Source of the DNA: CAZHVS01 sp964536015
Lineage (GTDB): Bacteria; Bacteroidota; Ignavibacteria; Ignavibacteriales; Ignavibacteriaceae
DNA length: 64,000 bases
Assembly (NCBI GenBank): GCA_964536015.1
Contig: CAZHVS010000005.1
Location: 139,271-203,270 of the forward strand
Reading direction: 5' to 3'
The notes under the pieces are model-generated. The model saw only the letters and a program-made list of their open reading frames with translations, was not told where the DNA came from and searched no databases. A program made the translations under genes and the position numbers. Positions 37,725-47,196 of this stretch are shown in pieces. Position 1 is the first letter of the stretch. Each line of letters opens with the position of its first letter.

Positions 37725-40700
37725 TTATTCTGGCACTATTTTAGATTGATTTTTTATACCATACCAACCATTTACAAGTTCATTAAAATGAAAATTAGTT
37801 TCATTTGAAAGTTTTTCGATTCCTTCAATATAATTTAATAGAGCTTCAACTGTATTTTTGAAAGTTTTTTCTGTGGTTTTATCAGCAGAAGGTTTTTTTA
37901 TTCTTTGCCTCTGGAGATGTTCTATCCTTCTGATTAATTCAAAAGTTAAGTTCCAGTTTAAAAGTAATTCAAATTTTTCTTTGCTGTAATATTCAATGTT
38001 GTTATAAACATTATAACCAATAAAACTTCTTACATCAGGATGCTTTAAAAAGACATTGACAGGATGCAACTCTGATATACTTGATACTGATTTTTCTTTT
38101 GTTTTTCCATTCAGTATTGAAAGAGTAAATTTTCTGCCCGGAAAAATTCCCTCTGATGAAGCAAGTACTTTTAGCAAATCGTACTCAAGTTTGATTAACG
38201 AATAATCATCTCCAAGTCTTAGTAAACTTTGCCAAATAGGTTTATGCAGTAATAAAGAATCATAGAACTTGGTTGCATTTTCATTAGTTGCAAATTGTAA
38301 AGCAATTAGTAATCTTCTTATTACTAAATAGATTATAAAAATATCTTTATATGTTTCACCCTTTGCCGGATCATTAAAAATTAATCTTGACTTAATTTTA
38401 TCATGAACCTTAGTCAATTTATCCTTCGAAAGTTTGCTAATGAACAGGTGCAAGTCCTTAATTGTTTTTAAGTCTTCAACAACTTTTGAAATTATCTCAT
38501 CTTCACTTAAAGGGACATTGCTATAAGATTTTAATTCAGAAATAACAGAAATAAGTTTTGACTTTGAATAATTTGACAACTCATTAGTGATGGATTCAGA
38601 CGAATCAAACCCTGCAAATAATTTAAGCTCATTAATAATGTTTCTATTAAATAATTCAGTAATTGATTCGTGCAAAGGCATAAGAGCAAGTTCTCGAATT
38701 GCTTCATCTACAGAAGGAACTCCTTTGCCTTCTAAAAATTTGTAAATACGAGAATATTTTCCGTCTCTATCAAAAACTTCTCTGAAATCCAAAAATAAAT
38801 TGTATTGATATCCATTAAGGCTAAACCACAAACCATCATCAAAAATATTTTTTGCTTTACGAATATATTCGAGTTTTGATTTGTGTTCTCTGAAAATATA
38901 ATAATGATCGTCATTATGTTTAAGTTTTAATGCATCAGTCAAAGTTTTATTTTTAATCTCAAGTGGTTGTCCTTCATTATCATAAGATACAACTTTACCA
39001 GAAGTAAATTTAATTCTTCCTTGAGTTTGTTCGTAAGAGTTATTGTAAATGACCAAAACTCTTTCTTCATTAAACATATTAGAGAAGGCAAAAACATTTT
39101 CGTTAAGATTGCCATCATCGTTAATGAAATCATAAAGTTCAAAGTTGTTTACCTGACTGAATAAATATCTTTTCTGTAATAAAGGAAAAACTTCTTCTTC
39201 ATGTCTTTTCACAAGATATTCGTCAACAAATTCATTATAATAAGCTCGCTGATATTCCATTCCGTATTTTTCAGTAAAACCTTCAATTTGTCCATGAGCA
39301 AACATTGGTAGACCTGGAAGAGTAACCATCATTACCGCTATACCAAAATATTTATCGCCTTTTCCAAACTGATTAATGGCGGTTTCTTCATCGGGGTTGC
39401 TCATAAAATTTACGTAGCGTTTAAGAATTTCAGGATTAAATTCAATCGTATTCTTAATCAGCTTTCTGTATTTATCATTCTCCTCTTTCATGAACATATG
39501 CATGAAAGCACTGTTGTAAACTCTATGCATTCCAAGTGTTCTTACAAAATAACCTTCAAGTAACCAGAAAGCTTCGGCAAGCAATAAAGTATTTGGTAAT
39601 TCTGAATTTATTCTATCAACAACTTCTCTCCAGAATTCTTTTGGCATATTACGGTTGAATTCTTCTGCAGGAATGGAAAAATCTGAACGAGAAGGAATTG
39701 CTCCACCTAAGCCGGGAGCTGGAAACCACAACCGCGAATAATGAAGTTTTGTTAATGTCATTGCGGCATCGAATCTAATAATAGAAGTTTTTTTTGCAAC
39801 ATGTAATATTTTTTGTATCAGAGATTCGCGTACATCTTCACGCAGTAAATTAAGTTGAGCTGTATCATTCCAGGGCATGTTCGTTCCATCATTGCCATGA
39901 TAAATATATCTTATTCTTCCTGTATTATTTTCAACCAATTGAAAAACAACAGCGGCATCTTGTTTTGTGTAGTAACGATCTTCAATTCTTATTTGATACC
40001 GAGAATCATCGGATAAATCGGGACCAGTAAAACTATAAACGGGATAAGGCGGGTAAGTGGTTTGAATAAAAAAATCAGGATTATCAAGAATCCATCTGGA
40101 AAAAATTCCGGTATGGTTTGGCACCATATCGCTTGCAAGACGAATTCCTCGAATCGCGCATCTGTATTTAAGATTCTGAAAGGCGTCTTCTCCGCCCAGT
40201 TCATGTGATATTTCATAATCGAATAAAGAATATGCTGATGCAGTTGCATCGGGATTACCACAAAATTGTTTTATTTTTTTAGATGCAAAACTTCTTTCCC
40301 AAAGTCCAATTAGCCATAAAGCAGTAAAATTCCATCTTTGTAATTTATCTAATTCTTCGTCTGGAATTTGATCAAGTCTTTTTATTTCTCTCTGATAATT
40401 TTTAGATAATTGATCAAGCCATACAAAAGTATTTTTTGCTATCATTACAACATTGGGCATCCATGCGGTATCGGCAGTAAAGTGTTCATATTCGTAATGG
40501 TAATCGGTTTTAGAATAACCGCCTTTTTCTTGTTTTAATTTTTCAATTTCTTCTTTTGTAAGAATTTTATACTCGGGTACTGGTGGTGTTCCAGTTGTTC
40601 CGTGTTGAATAAAAAGTTTTGCATCTTCTTTTATTAAATCTGTACCACTTAATAATCTTGTTAAAAATTTATCATCAAGAATGATTTTCCATTTGGTTTT

Positions 40701-41381
40701 TAAGTAATTCAACTGCCCATCAATACTATTAATGTTTGTCATAATAGGTTTCTTAAGAGCATCAATTAAAGGCAGTCCTTCAAGGCTAAGAGGTTTTTCA
40801 GTTTTAAAAAATTTATCTGCTTCAGCCAGAAAATTTTTATAAGCAGTTGTTGTATTTAAGTCCTCATCGTTAAAGAATTCTTTTAGTGCTCTGAATGGAT
40901 AATTAATATTTTCGAGATGCAAGAGAATTAATTCTTCAATAATAATTTCTTTGTTCGATTTGTCTTCTGTGCTTTGTTGAATATAATCCAAAGGGGTAAC
41001 TTCTTTCTTATAAACAGAAAGAGGCGGAAATTGGTTTACAAAATTCAGCAGGAGATGATCAAGGTTATTTTCTCCTATATTTTTTTTGAAGTGTAATATG
41101 CTTCTTTCAAACACACCGGGATTTTCTTTTTCTTCATAATGCCGAATGACAAAGTGAAAGATTTCGTGCATCAATCCAAGCGCATTTATTTGCCCAGCTG
41201 TAGTATAAAGGTCTGATTTTTCTTCTGCTCTTTTTTGATTTATTTTTTGAGAAAGTTCTCTTGCAATCTTAAAGTTGGCAATAATTAAATCGCCCCTAAT
41301 CGAAAATAAATTATCATCAAAAGAAAATTTATTTCTTGAATCTTTTGAAACGTGGAAATTATATGTAACTGAGTTTAACAT
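37725..41381 (-). CDS. Very large GH13 (alpha-amylase family) protein
   Basis: A 1218-residue protein without a signal peptide. A long N-terminal region (1-300) includes GLMHEIFHFVIRH, a HEXXH pattern (His72, Glu73, His76). The GH13 barrel follows: region I DMVPNHTG (about 418), region II IIRFDAAMTL with the nucleophile Asp (about 537), region III LLAEAF with the acid/base Glu (about 600) and region IV as MSNPDEET (about 662), where the common NHD reads NPD. TLPGLPMFAHGQ follows. The last 350 residues are helical and unassigned. It probably acts on intracellular alpha-glucans or trehalose-type sugars. It is much longer than usual amylases (450-700). Confidence 0.85.
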   Translation of the reverse strand: MLNSVTYNFHVSKDSRNKFSFDDNLFSIRGDLIIANFKIARELSQKINQKRAEEKSDLYTTAGQINALGLMHEIFHFVIRHYEEKENPGVFERSILHFKKNIGENNLDHLLLNFVNQFPPLSVYKKEVTPLDYIQQSTEDKSNKEIIIEELILLHLENINYPFRALKEFFNDEDLNTTTAYKNFLAEADKFFKTEKPLSLEGLPLIDALKKPIMTNINSIDGQLNYLKTKWKIILDDKFLTRLLSGTDLIKEDAKLFIQHGTTGTPPVPEYKILTKEEIEKLKQEKGGYSKTDYHYEYEHFTADTAWMPNVVMIAKNTFVWLDQLSKNYQREIKRLDQIPDEELDKLQRWNFTALWLIGLWERSFASKKIKQFCGNPDATASAYSLFDYEISHELGGEDAFQNLKYRCAIRGIRLASDMVPNHTGIFSRWILDNPDFFIQTTYPPYPVYSFTGPDLSDDSRYQIRIEDRYYTKQDAAVVFQLVENNTGRIRYIYHGNDGTNMPWNDTAQLNLLREDVRESLIQKILHVAKKTSIIRFDAAMTLTKLHYSRLWFPAPGLGGAIPSRSDFSIPAEEFNRNMPKEFWREVVDRINSELPNTLLLAEAFWLLEGYFVRTLGMHRVYNSAFMHMFMKEENDKYRKLIKNTIEFNPEILKRYVNFMSNPDEETAINQFGKGDKYFGIAVMMVTLPGLPMFAHGQIEGFTEKYGMEYQRAYYNEFVDEYLVKRHEEEVFPLLQKRYLFSQVNNFELYDFINDDGNLNENVFAFSNMFNEERVLVIYNNSYEQTQGRIKFTSGKVVSYDNEGQPLEIKNKTLTDALKLKHNDDHYYIFREHKSKLEYIRKAKNIFDDGLWFSLNGYQYNLFLDFREVFDRDGKYSRIYKFLEGKGVPSVDEAIRELALMPLHESITELFNRNIINELKLFAGFDSSESITNELSNYSKSKLISVISELKSYSNVPLSEDEIISKVVEDLKTIKDLHLFISKLSKDKLTKVHDKIKSRLIFNDPAKGETYKDIFIIYLVIRRLLIALQFATNENATKFYDSLLLHKPIWQSLLRLGDDYSLIKLEYDLLKVLASSEGIFPGRKFTLSILNGKTKEKSVSSISELHPVNVFLKHPDVRSFIGYNVYNNIEYYSKEKFELLLNWNLTFELIRRIEHLQRQRIKKPSADKTTEKTFKNTVEALLNYIEGIEKLSNETNFHFNELVNGWYGIKNQSKIVPE

Positions 41382-41471
41382 AATTAAGCTGACTTACTTT
41401 AACATTATTAAGAAAATTATAAATTAAAAGAAAACTATAAGTAAAATATAAAAATGAAAGGAATCTTTTTG

Positions 41472-42656
41472 TTAAAAATTTTCTGGATGCAAAGCAAGAC
41501 TTGAGCCAATCCAAGTCTTGTTTTTATTAAAATCCACTCCCATCATTTCACCTTTGCTCATTCTTACAAGATTATTTACAAGCAAAGGTTTATCTTTCCA
41601 AATAAACATCATTCTTATCTCACACTTAGAAAATCCATCCGGAGTTTCAACAACAGGAGCATATTTTACTTTTTTCTGCAAAAGATAGTGCGACTTATTT
41701 TTAATTGAATTAAGCTTTTCAATAGTTGGGTGAATATCAACACCAAGTCCAGCAAATGAGTATAATGGCTTTAATACAAATTGATTCAATTCTAAAGGAA
41801 GTTCTTTGATATCATCCAGCAAATGGCATTCAGGTACATATTTGCCTGTTAGGAATGGAAGAGAATGTTTGCTTATTTTAAAAAACCAGTTGGGATGACC
41901 CACCCACTTAACATCAATCTCATCAAATAAATTAAAATTTAACTCAATTTGTTTTCTCTGAAGTTCATCGAAAATAACTCTGTTATAAATTCGTTCAATT
42001 AAAATTTCTTTTCCATCATCATTATAATAAAGTTTATTTTGCTTTCTGCTGATTTTTGTCAGACAAACTGTTTTTATACCTGTTAAATATTCTGTTGCTG
42101 CAAAATCAATTCTTGTTTTCTGCTTCTCTGGTTCAATTTCAAGGAGGATAACATTTTCAGGTGCGGAGTTTTCTAAAAGTGTTTTTCTAAAAAGTTTAAT
42201 ATAAGATTCTTCGTTTAAGCCATTAAAATAGGGCGTAAAGTGGGGTGGAATATCAAAATGCTTTTTTATTAATCTATTTTGAAAAACCTGAAATGCATAA
42301 AGAGAAGGAAAGCCCTGAAGTTCAATTAGTTGTGGAATGATTTCATTTTGTTCATTAACTGCAATTGCAAAATCTATTTGTAAAAAAGTTGGGTGAGAAT
42401 CGTCTCCATAAACTGAAAGACCTTCTGGAACAGAATTCAAATTGTGTTTAGCAAAGTTAGTGGATATAATTTGTAAAAGAATTTCATTAGAGGCTTTAAT
42501 AAGTTTATTTGTAAATTTGTCTGTCAGAAAGAGAGGGGTTTCGCTTAATCTGAAATCGACCGGAAATTTTAATATACTGTTAAGTTCGCTAACATAATTA
42601 TTATATTTCTCTTCTGTGAAATTTTTGTTGAATTTTTCTCGTAATCCTTTAATCAT
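41472..42656 (-). CDS. Divergent ATP-grasp ligase-like protein
   Basis: A 394-residue protein that I do not recognise as a named enzyme but that shows ATP-grasp traits in the C-terminal half: FVLKPLYSFAGLGVDI (ATP-binding Lys and glycine loop), YLLQKKVKYAP, ECHLLDD, CEIRMMFIW and NNLVRMSKG (Asn and Arg near the metal site). The N-terminal half has TFLQIDFAIAVNE and LIELQGFPSLYAFQ. The ATG overlaps the amidotransferase stop by 8 bases, so the two are co-translated. As part of a ligase-rich operon it probably forms an amide or ester bond with an acyl-phosphate intermediate (inference). Confidence 0.6.
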   Translation of the reverse strand: MIKGLREKFNKNFTEEKYNNYVSELNSILKFPVDFRLSETPLFLTDKFTNKLIKASNEILLQIISTNFAKHNLNSVPEGLSVYGDDSHPTFLQIDFAIAVNEQNEIIPQLIELQGFPSLYAFQVFQNRLIKKHFDIPPHFTPYFNGLNEESYIKLFRKTLLENSAPENVILLEIEPEKQKTRIDFAATEYLTGIKTVCLTKISRKQNKLYYNDDGKEILIERIYNRVIFDELQRKQIELNFNLFDEIDVKWVGHPNWFFKISKHSLPFLTGKYVPECHLLDDIKELPLELNQFVLKPLYSFAGLGVDIHPTIEKLNSIKNKSHYLLQKKVKYAPVVETPDGFSKCEIRMMFIWKDKPLLVNNLVRMSKGEMMGVDFNKNKTWIGSSLALHPENF

Positions 42657-43476
42657 AATTTATTTTATTTATTGCATTAGTTATAAATTTGGGAAGAACA
42701 GTATTGTGGGTTAATAAAATACTCTCGGGTTTTTGCAGGTGTTCAAGCATTTCACGGTATTTTGCTTCACCGTATTTATTTATTACAAATTCCTTTCTGT
42801 CGGGTTTACGGAAATGATAATACATACTTGCCGGATCGGCTTCTGGGTGAAATTGCGTTCCAATAATTTCATCTGAAATTCTTATTGCCATCAATGCTCT
42901 TTCAAAAGAAGTGTGAGGACGTTCTTTTTCCAGACATAAAATTTTTGCACCAAGTTGTTCACATACTTTCATATCAGGACGGATAACCTGCCATTCGCGG
43001 AAATCCGCAATATAAAATTGTTCCGGTAATCCTTCAAAAATTGGCTCCAAGAATCCATCAGCAGTTTTATTAACATGGTGAATACCAAACGATTTACTGT
43101 GCCGTTTTGTAACTTCTCCAAGTTTAAAGAAACGACACATCAGTTGAAAAGAATGACAAATGAAAAATATATATTTTTTGTCTTGCGAGTTTTTATTGTG
43201 GTTAAATAATTCATCAACCAATTTAAAATATTTTTCTTCCCAAGTTGAATTTAATCCATCCCATGGGCTTCCAGGACCACCTGAAGAAATATAAATGTGA
43301 TAATCAGTTCCGGGTATTTCAAATTTTGAACGGATGTCAAATAAATCATATTTAAGATTAACGTCGTCGATTTTACAATCAATTTCGTTTAGAATATCCT
43401 TTATACATCTTATTCCTTGATTCTCTTCACCGTTATATAAATCTAAAATTGCTACTTTTATTTCGTTTTGTTTCAA
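42649..43476 (-). CDS. Class I glutamine amidotransferase-like protein
   Basis: A 275-residue GATase1-type protein. SSGGPGSPWDG gives the oxyanion region, FICHSFQLM carries the presumed nucleophile Cys, and GTQFHPEAD gives the catalytic His and Glu. The elbow is FICHSFQ where typical enzymes have G-x-C-x-G-x-Q, so substrate or activity may differ; it could be a gamma-glutamyl hydrolase or transferase rather than an ammonia supplier. The start is TTG with GAGGA close upstream. It sits between the GCS2 ligase and the divergent ATP-grasp. Confidence 0.75.
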   Translation of the reverse strand: MKQNEIKVAILDLYNGEENQGIRCIKDILNEIDCKIDDVNLKYDLFDIRSKFEIPGTDYHIYISSGGPGSPWDGLNSTWEEKYFKLVDELFNHNKNSQDKKYIFFICHSFQLMCRFFKLGEVTKRHSKSFGIHHVNKTADGFLEPIFEGLPEQFYIADFREWQVIRPDMKVCEQLGAKILCLEKERPHTSFERALMAIRISDEIIGTQFHPEADPASMYYHFRKPDRKEFVINKYGEAKYREMLEHLQKPESILLTHNTVLPKFITNAINKINYD

Positions 43477-43492
43477 GCTTCCTCTTATGCTG

Positions 43493-44605
43493 TTATATTT
43501 CTAAACCCATTTCAGTTTCTTCAATAATTAAATCAACAACTTTTTTAACATCTCCAGACTGTTCCCAAACAGCAATTTGTCTGTCGGCTCCGGTTCCTTG
43601 TTTAAGCATTTTTCTGATGTAATTGATTTCGTCGCGGGAATCTAGTTCATCAACTACTTCATCAACAAAATCAAGTAATTCACAAATTAAATCTCTGCAA
43701 GGAATTTCTGATTGTTTGCCAAAGTCAATAAGTTTTCCATCTATTCCATAACGACAAGCTCGCCACTTGTTCTCTGCGATTAAAGCTCGTGAGTAAAGTC
43801 TGAATCCAAGATTTTGAGTTATTAGTCTGTAAAGCTTCGCAATAACCGCCTGAATTAATGCAGCGATAGCAATTGTTTCTTCTGCTCTCATTGGAATATC
43901 GCAGATACGAAATTCGAGCGTATTAAAAAATGGATGCATTCTGATATCCCACCAAATTTTTTTTGCATTGTCTATGCAGCCTGTTTTTATGAGAAGATTA
44001 ATGAAGTTGTCATATTCTGCAACACTGGAAAAATAATCTGGAATTCCTGTTCTTGGAAAGCGATCGAATACTTTTACACGGTACGATTTAAAACCAGTAT
44101 TTCTGCCAATCCAGAAAGGAGAATTTGTGGAAAGAGCAAAAATATGTGGAAGAAAATATCGTGCTTCATTCATAAGCTGAACTGCCTTTTCGCGGTCATC
44201 AATTCCAACGTGAACATGCAAACCAAAAATTAAATTTGCTCTTGCAACTTGCTGCATGTCATCTACAACCTGTTTATATCTAGGGTTTTCAGTAATGCGT
44301 TGATCTTTCCAGTGTGAAAACGGATGAGTCCCTGCTGCGGCTATTCTTAAACCATTTTTTCGTGCAAGTTTTGCAAGGTCGCTTCTTAGTTTAAATACTT
44401 CTTTCTTTGCTTGTTTAATGTCCTTGCAAATGTCAGTACCCATTTCCACGACAGATTGATGCATTTCGGGTTTAATGCTTTCTTTCAAAATCATTTTTCC
44501 GTCTTCAAGAATTTGTTCAATGTGTGAACGTAAATCCCTAGTTTCAGGATCAACAATCTGGAATTCTTCTTCTATGCCAAGAGTGAATTTTTCTTTTGAT
44601 TTCAT
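43493..44605 (-). CDS. Carboxylate-amine ligase of the GCS2/YbdK family
   Basis: A 370-residue ligase beginning KEKFTLGIEEEFQIVDPETR, the start of GCS2-type gamma-glutamyl ligases, with AAAGTHPFSHWKDQR and FGLHVHVGIDD (metal and ATP residues). YbdK joins glutamate to an amine such as cysteine in vitro. I start at the ATG at 44605, with GGA upstream; a TTG four codons further is possible. The upstream ATP-grasp ends 12 bases before. A gamma-glutamyl or similar amide product is the likely output of the operon. Confidence 0.85.
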   Translation of the reverse strand: MKSKEKFTLGIEEEFQIVDPETRDLRSHIEQILEDGKMILKESIKPEMHQSVVEMGTDICKDIKQAKKEVFKLRSDLAKLARKNGLRIAAAGTHPFSHWKDQRITENPRYKQVVDDMQQVARANLIFGLHVHVGIDDREKAVQLMNEARYFLPHIFALSTNSPFWIGRNTGFKSYRVKVFDRFPRTGIPDYFSSVAEYDNFINLLIKTGCIDNAKKIWWDIRMHPFFNTLEFRICDIPMRAEETIAIAALIQAVIAKLYRLITQNLGFRLYSRALIAENKWRACRYGIDGKLIDFGKQSEIPCRDLICELLDFVDEVVDELDSRDEINYIRKMLKQGTGADRQIAVWEQSGDVKKVVDLIIEETEMGLEI

Positions 44606-44617
44606 AATCAATTCCAA

Positions 44618-45571
44618 TTATTTAGAAAAATCTTTTACAGAAGATATAATGAATTCTCCCCAGGTAAGATTATTTTTCCCGGGTTTGTGAATCAGGGCTC
44701 TTCTGATTGCCATATTAGCGGCGTTCTCTACAATCCATACAAAATTTTCTTCACCTACAGAATGAATGTCGGCATCAGGAGCAGGATTACAAAAATCAAT
44801 TGCATAAGGTATTCCATCACGAACAGCCATCTCTACAGTATTGAAATCATAGCCAAGAGCTTTATTTAATTTGATAACATCTTTTTCAATTCTTGCAAGA
44901 AGTTCTTTGGATTTTGGCAAAGATTCTTTTACATATCTTAAATGATGTGGTTGTCTTGGATCGTATTGCATTATATGAACATTTTTTCTATCAAGGCAGT
45001 AACATCTGAAATAATCTGTAAAATCTATTTCTTCCTGCAACATCATTACCAGTTGACCTGTTTCATTGTATGCTTTGAAAAATTCTTCCGCATTTGTAAC
45101 ACGATAAACATGTTTCCAGCCACCGCCTGCAAATGGTTTAAAGTAAGCAGGAAAGCCAACATAATTGAAAATTCCTTCCCAATCCAAGGGATACTCAAGA
45201 TTACGAAATGAAAATTGGTTTGTATCTGTCGGGTGGTCTTTAGAGGGTAATATTACAGTTTTGGGAACCGCCACATCAATTTTTGTTGCAAGAGCATTAT
45301 TAAAAAATTTATCATCTGCTGTCCACCAGAAAGGATTATTAATTACAGCCGTTCCAGTAATAGCAACATTTTTTAAGTATGCCCGATAGAAAGGAACATC
45401 CTGAGATATTCTATCAATAATTACTGAGTAGTCCGATGCTTCCCCTTGAATGACTTTGTTCAATTTTAAGAGTTCTGCAGTAATGCCTTTCTCCTTTTTT
45501 GAATTTACTCTATCCACAAAAGCTTGTGGAAATGTATTTTCCTGGCCAAATAGAATTCCAATTTTTTTCAT
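44618..45571 (-). CDS. RimK/Ddl-like ATP-grasp ligase
   Basis: 317 residues from the ATG at 45571, which has AGGAAGG upstream; the open frame extends 29 codons further without a better start. ATP-grasp features: KPFAGGGWKHVYRV (ATP-binding Lys and glycine loop), MMLQEEIDF, FRCYCLD, NTVEMAVRDG and YAIDFCNPAPDAD (metal-binding Glu, Asp and Asn). It begins with KKIGILFGQENTFP. Close to unannotated RimK-type proteins that occur beside GCS2 ligases. Two ATP-grasps plus GCS2 suggest stepwise condensation of at least three building blocks (inference). Confidence 0.8.
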   Translation of the reverse strand: MKKIGILFGQENTFPQAFVDRVNSKKEKGITAELLKLNKVIQGEASDYSVIIDRISQDVPFYRAYLKNVAITGTAVINNPFWWTADDKFFNNALATKIDVAVPKTVILPSKDHPTDTNQFSFRNLEYPLDWEGIFNYVGFPAYFKPFAGGGWKHVYRVTNAEEFFKAYNETGQLVMMLQEEIDFTDYFRCYCLDRKNVHIMQYDPRQPHHLRYVKESLPKSKELLARIEKDVIKLNKALGYDFNTVEMAVRDGIPYAIDFCNPAPDADIHSVGEENFVWIVENAANMAIRRALIHKPGKNNLTWGEFIISSVKDFSK

Positions 45572-45603
45572 AGCACTTTCCTTCCTAATAGTAAAATAAA
45601 ATT

Positions 45604-46326
45604 TTATGTTAAAAGCTTTGACAGATAGAATGGCATCATTTCCCGCCACCAGGGCCAATCGTGTCCAGTTCCTTTTCTTATATCAAGCCAGTGGTCAACA
45701 CCAAGATTTTTAAGTAGATTTGACAACCGTATATTTTCTTGTAAACAAATATCCCATTCACCAGTTCCAAGAACTATTCCCATTTCTTTAAATCTATTTA
45801 TGTACCACATATCTTTCAGATTTGCAAGGTAATCAGGTGGATTATTGAAATAACAGTTATCATCGTAATAGCCCATAATGAACTGTTTAATATCGAATGA
45901 ACCGCCAAGAGAGAGCAGATATTCAACTTTGTCAGGATGTCTGAAAGCTAAATTTGCAGCGTGGTAACCGCCAAAACTGCAACCAGCAACTCCGACTTTA
46001 TTCCAGCCGGTTTCATATTTTGCAAATTCTATAACGTCATTCAGAATAGTATTTTCATATCCATTATGTGTCTTTACTCTATCTGCTGGAGAAATTGAAT
46101 AGTTATACCAGCTGTCAGCATCAATGCTATCGGGACAATAAATTTTAATTTTACCCTGCTCAATAAACCACGAACACGCTTCAATTAGTTTAAAATCTTT
46201 GCCTTCGTAATATTTCCCTTTTGATGTTGGAAAAAGTATTATTGGATAGCCGCTATGTCCAAATACAAGCATTTCAAACTCACGGCTTAAATACTGAGTA
46301 TACCATTTATGATATTCTTCTTTCAC
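45604..46326 (-). CDS. Esterase (alpha/beta hydrolase, esterase D type)
   Basis: A 240-residue alpha/beta hydrolase with nucleophile elbow GCSFGGYH, acid residue region GTGEWDICL and catalytic His in GTGHDWPWW. No signal peptide. It resembles the putative-esterase family (esterase D, antigen 85, enterochelin esterase). The start is GTG with AAGGAAG five bases upstream. It is the first gene of the ligase operon, 32 bases before the ATP-grasp, so it may trim or release the product or hydrolyse a precursor ester. Confidence 0.85.
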   Translation of the reverse strand: MKEEYHKWYTQYLSREFEMLVFGHSGYPIILFPTSKGKYYEGKDFKLIEACSWFIEQGKIKIYCPDSIDADSWYNYSISPADRVKTHNGYENTILNDVIEFAKYETGWNKVGVAGCSFGGYHAANLAFRHPDKVEYLLSLGGSFDIKQFIMGYYDDNCYFNNPPDYLANLKDMWYINRFKEMGIVLGTGEWDICLQENIRLSNLLKNLGVDHWLDIRKGTGHDWPWWREMMPFYLSKLLT

Positions 46327-46524
46327 TGTCTTCCTTATAAAAATTTAATAAGATTCGTAAGAGTTATTTTGCACTTATCCTTAGGCAAAAATATGAAAAC
46401 AAAAATATTTATCAAGAAAAATTTTTAATGAGTTTATGAAAAACCGGTAATATTTTCTTTTTAAATAGACTTGGTTTCACAACAGGGGTTTTCTATTTTT
46501 GAACCGTTTTTGAAAATATTTATT

Positions 46525-47196
46525 ATGGCTTACAATATTAATTCACCTGAGTTTAACGATAACCGTAATTATGATTATTCTCTTGCTGAAACTGAAGAAA
46601 GAAAAGAGTATTCAATAATTATTGATTTAATTTCTCCCGGCACAAGAGTTCTTGACCTTGGCTGCGGTAATGGATCTCTTTTAAAATTACTTCTGGAAAA
46701 GAAAAATATTAAAGCTGAAGGAGTTGAAATTTCAGAAAGCGGAATTGCCGCTTGTAGAAAAAAAGGATTAAATGTTGTAAGAGGAAATATTGATCAGAAA
46801 CTGGATTTTAGTGATGATTATTTTGATTATGCTGTTTGTAATGTTACAATACAGATGGTTAATTATCCTGAAATTCTTTTGCGGGAAATGAAACGTGTTT
46901 CAAGATATCAGATAATTTCTTTCCCTAATTTTGCTTTTTATAAAAACAGGATTGATTTGTTATTCAAAGGAAGAATGCCTAAACCTATGTTGTTTGGTTA
47001 TAGTTGGTATAACACAGGACATTTGCATCAATTGTCGATAAATGATTTTTATGAATTGCTTAGAATAACAAAAGGTCTAAAAGTTAATAAAGTGATTTTG
47101 GAAAAGTCGGCTAACCCATTTAAAAATTATCTCTTAAACAAATACCCGAATTTATTCCAAGTCCTTCCAGTCTTTTTATTGGAAAAAGTTCAATGA
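46525..47196 (+). CDS. MetW-like class I SAM methyltransferase
   Basis: About 223 residues from the ATG at 46525; an 18-codon extension to a TTG exists but looks non-coding. SAM motif I is VLDLGCGNGSLL, followed by GVEISESG and FDYAVCNVTIQM. The later segment (FPNFAFYKNRIDLLFKGRMP, WYNTGHLHQLS) is typical of MetW-family proteins. Coupled by a 4-base overlap to the next methyltransferase gene and followed by sugar genes, so it probably modifies a glycan or its lipid carrier rather than homoserine. Confidence 0.78.
   Translation: MAYNINSPEFNDNRNYDYSLAETEERKEYSIIIDLISPGTRVLDLGCGNGSLLKLLLEKKNIKAEGVEISESGIAACRKKGLNVVRGNIDQKLDFSDDYFDYAVCNVTIQMVNYPEILLREMKRVSRYQIISFPNFAFYKNRIDLLFKGRMPKPMLFGYSWYNTGHLHQLSINDFYELLRITKGLKVNKVILEKSANPFKNYLLNKYPNLFQVLPVFLLEKVQ

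Noticed and set aside
45572..45658. 29-codon N-terminal extension of the RimK-like ATP-grasp
   Set aside because: It overlaps the esterase coding region, while the ATG at 45571 has a good AGGAAGG site and the family-type start KKIGILFG.
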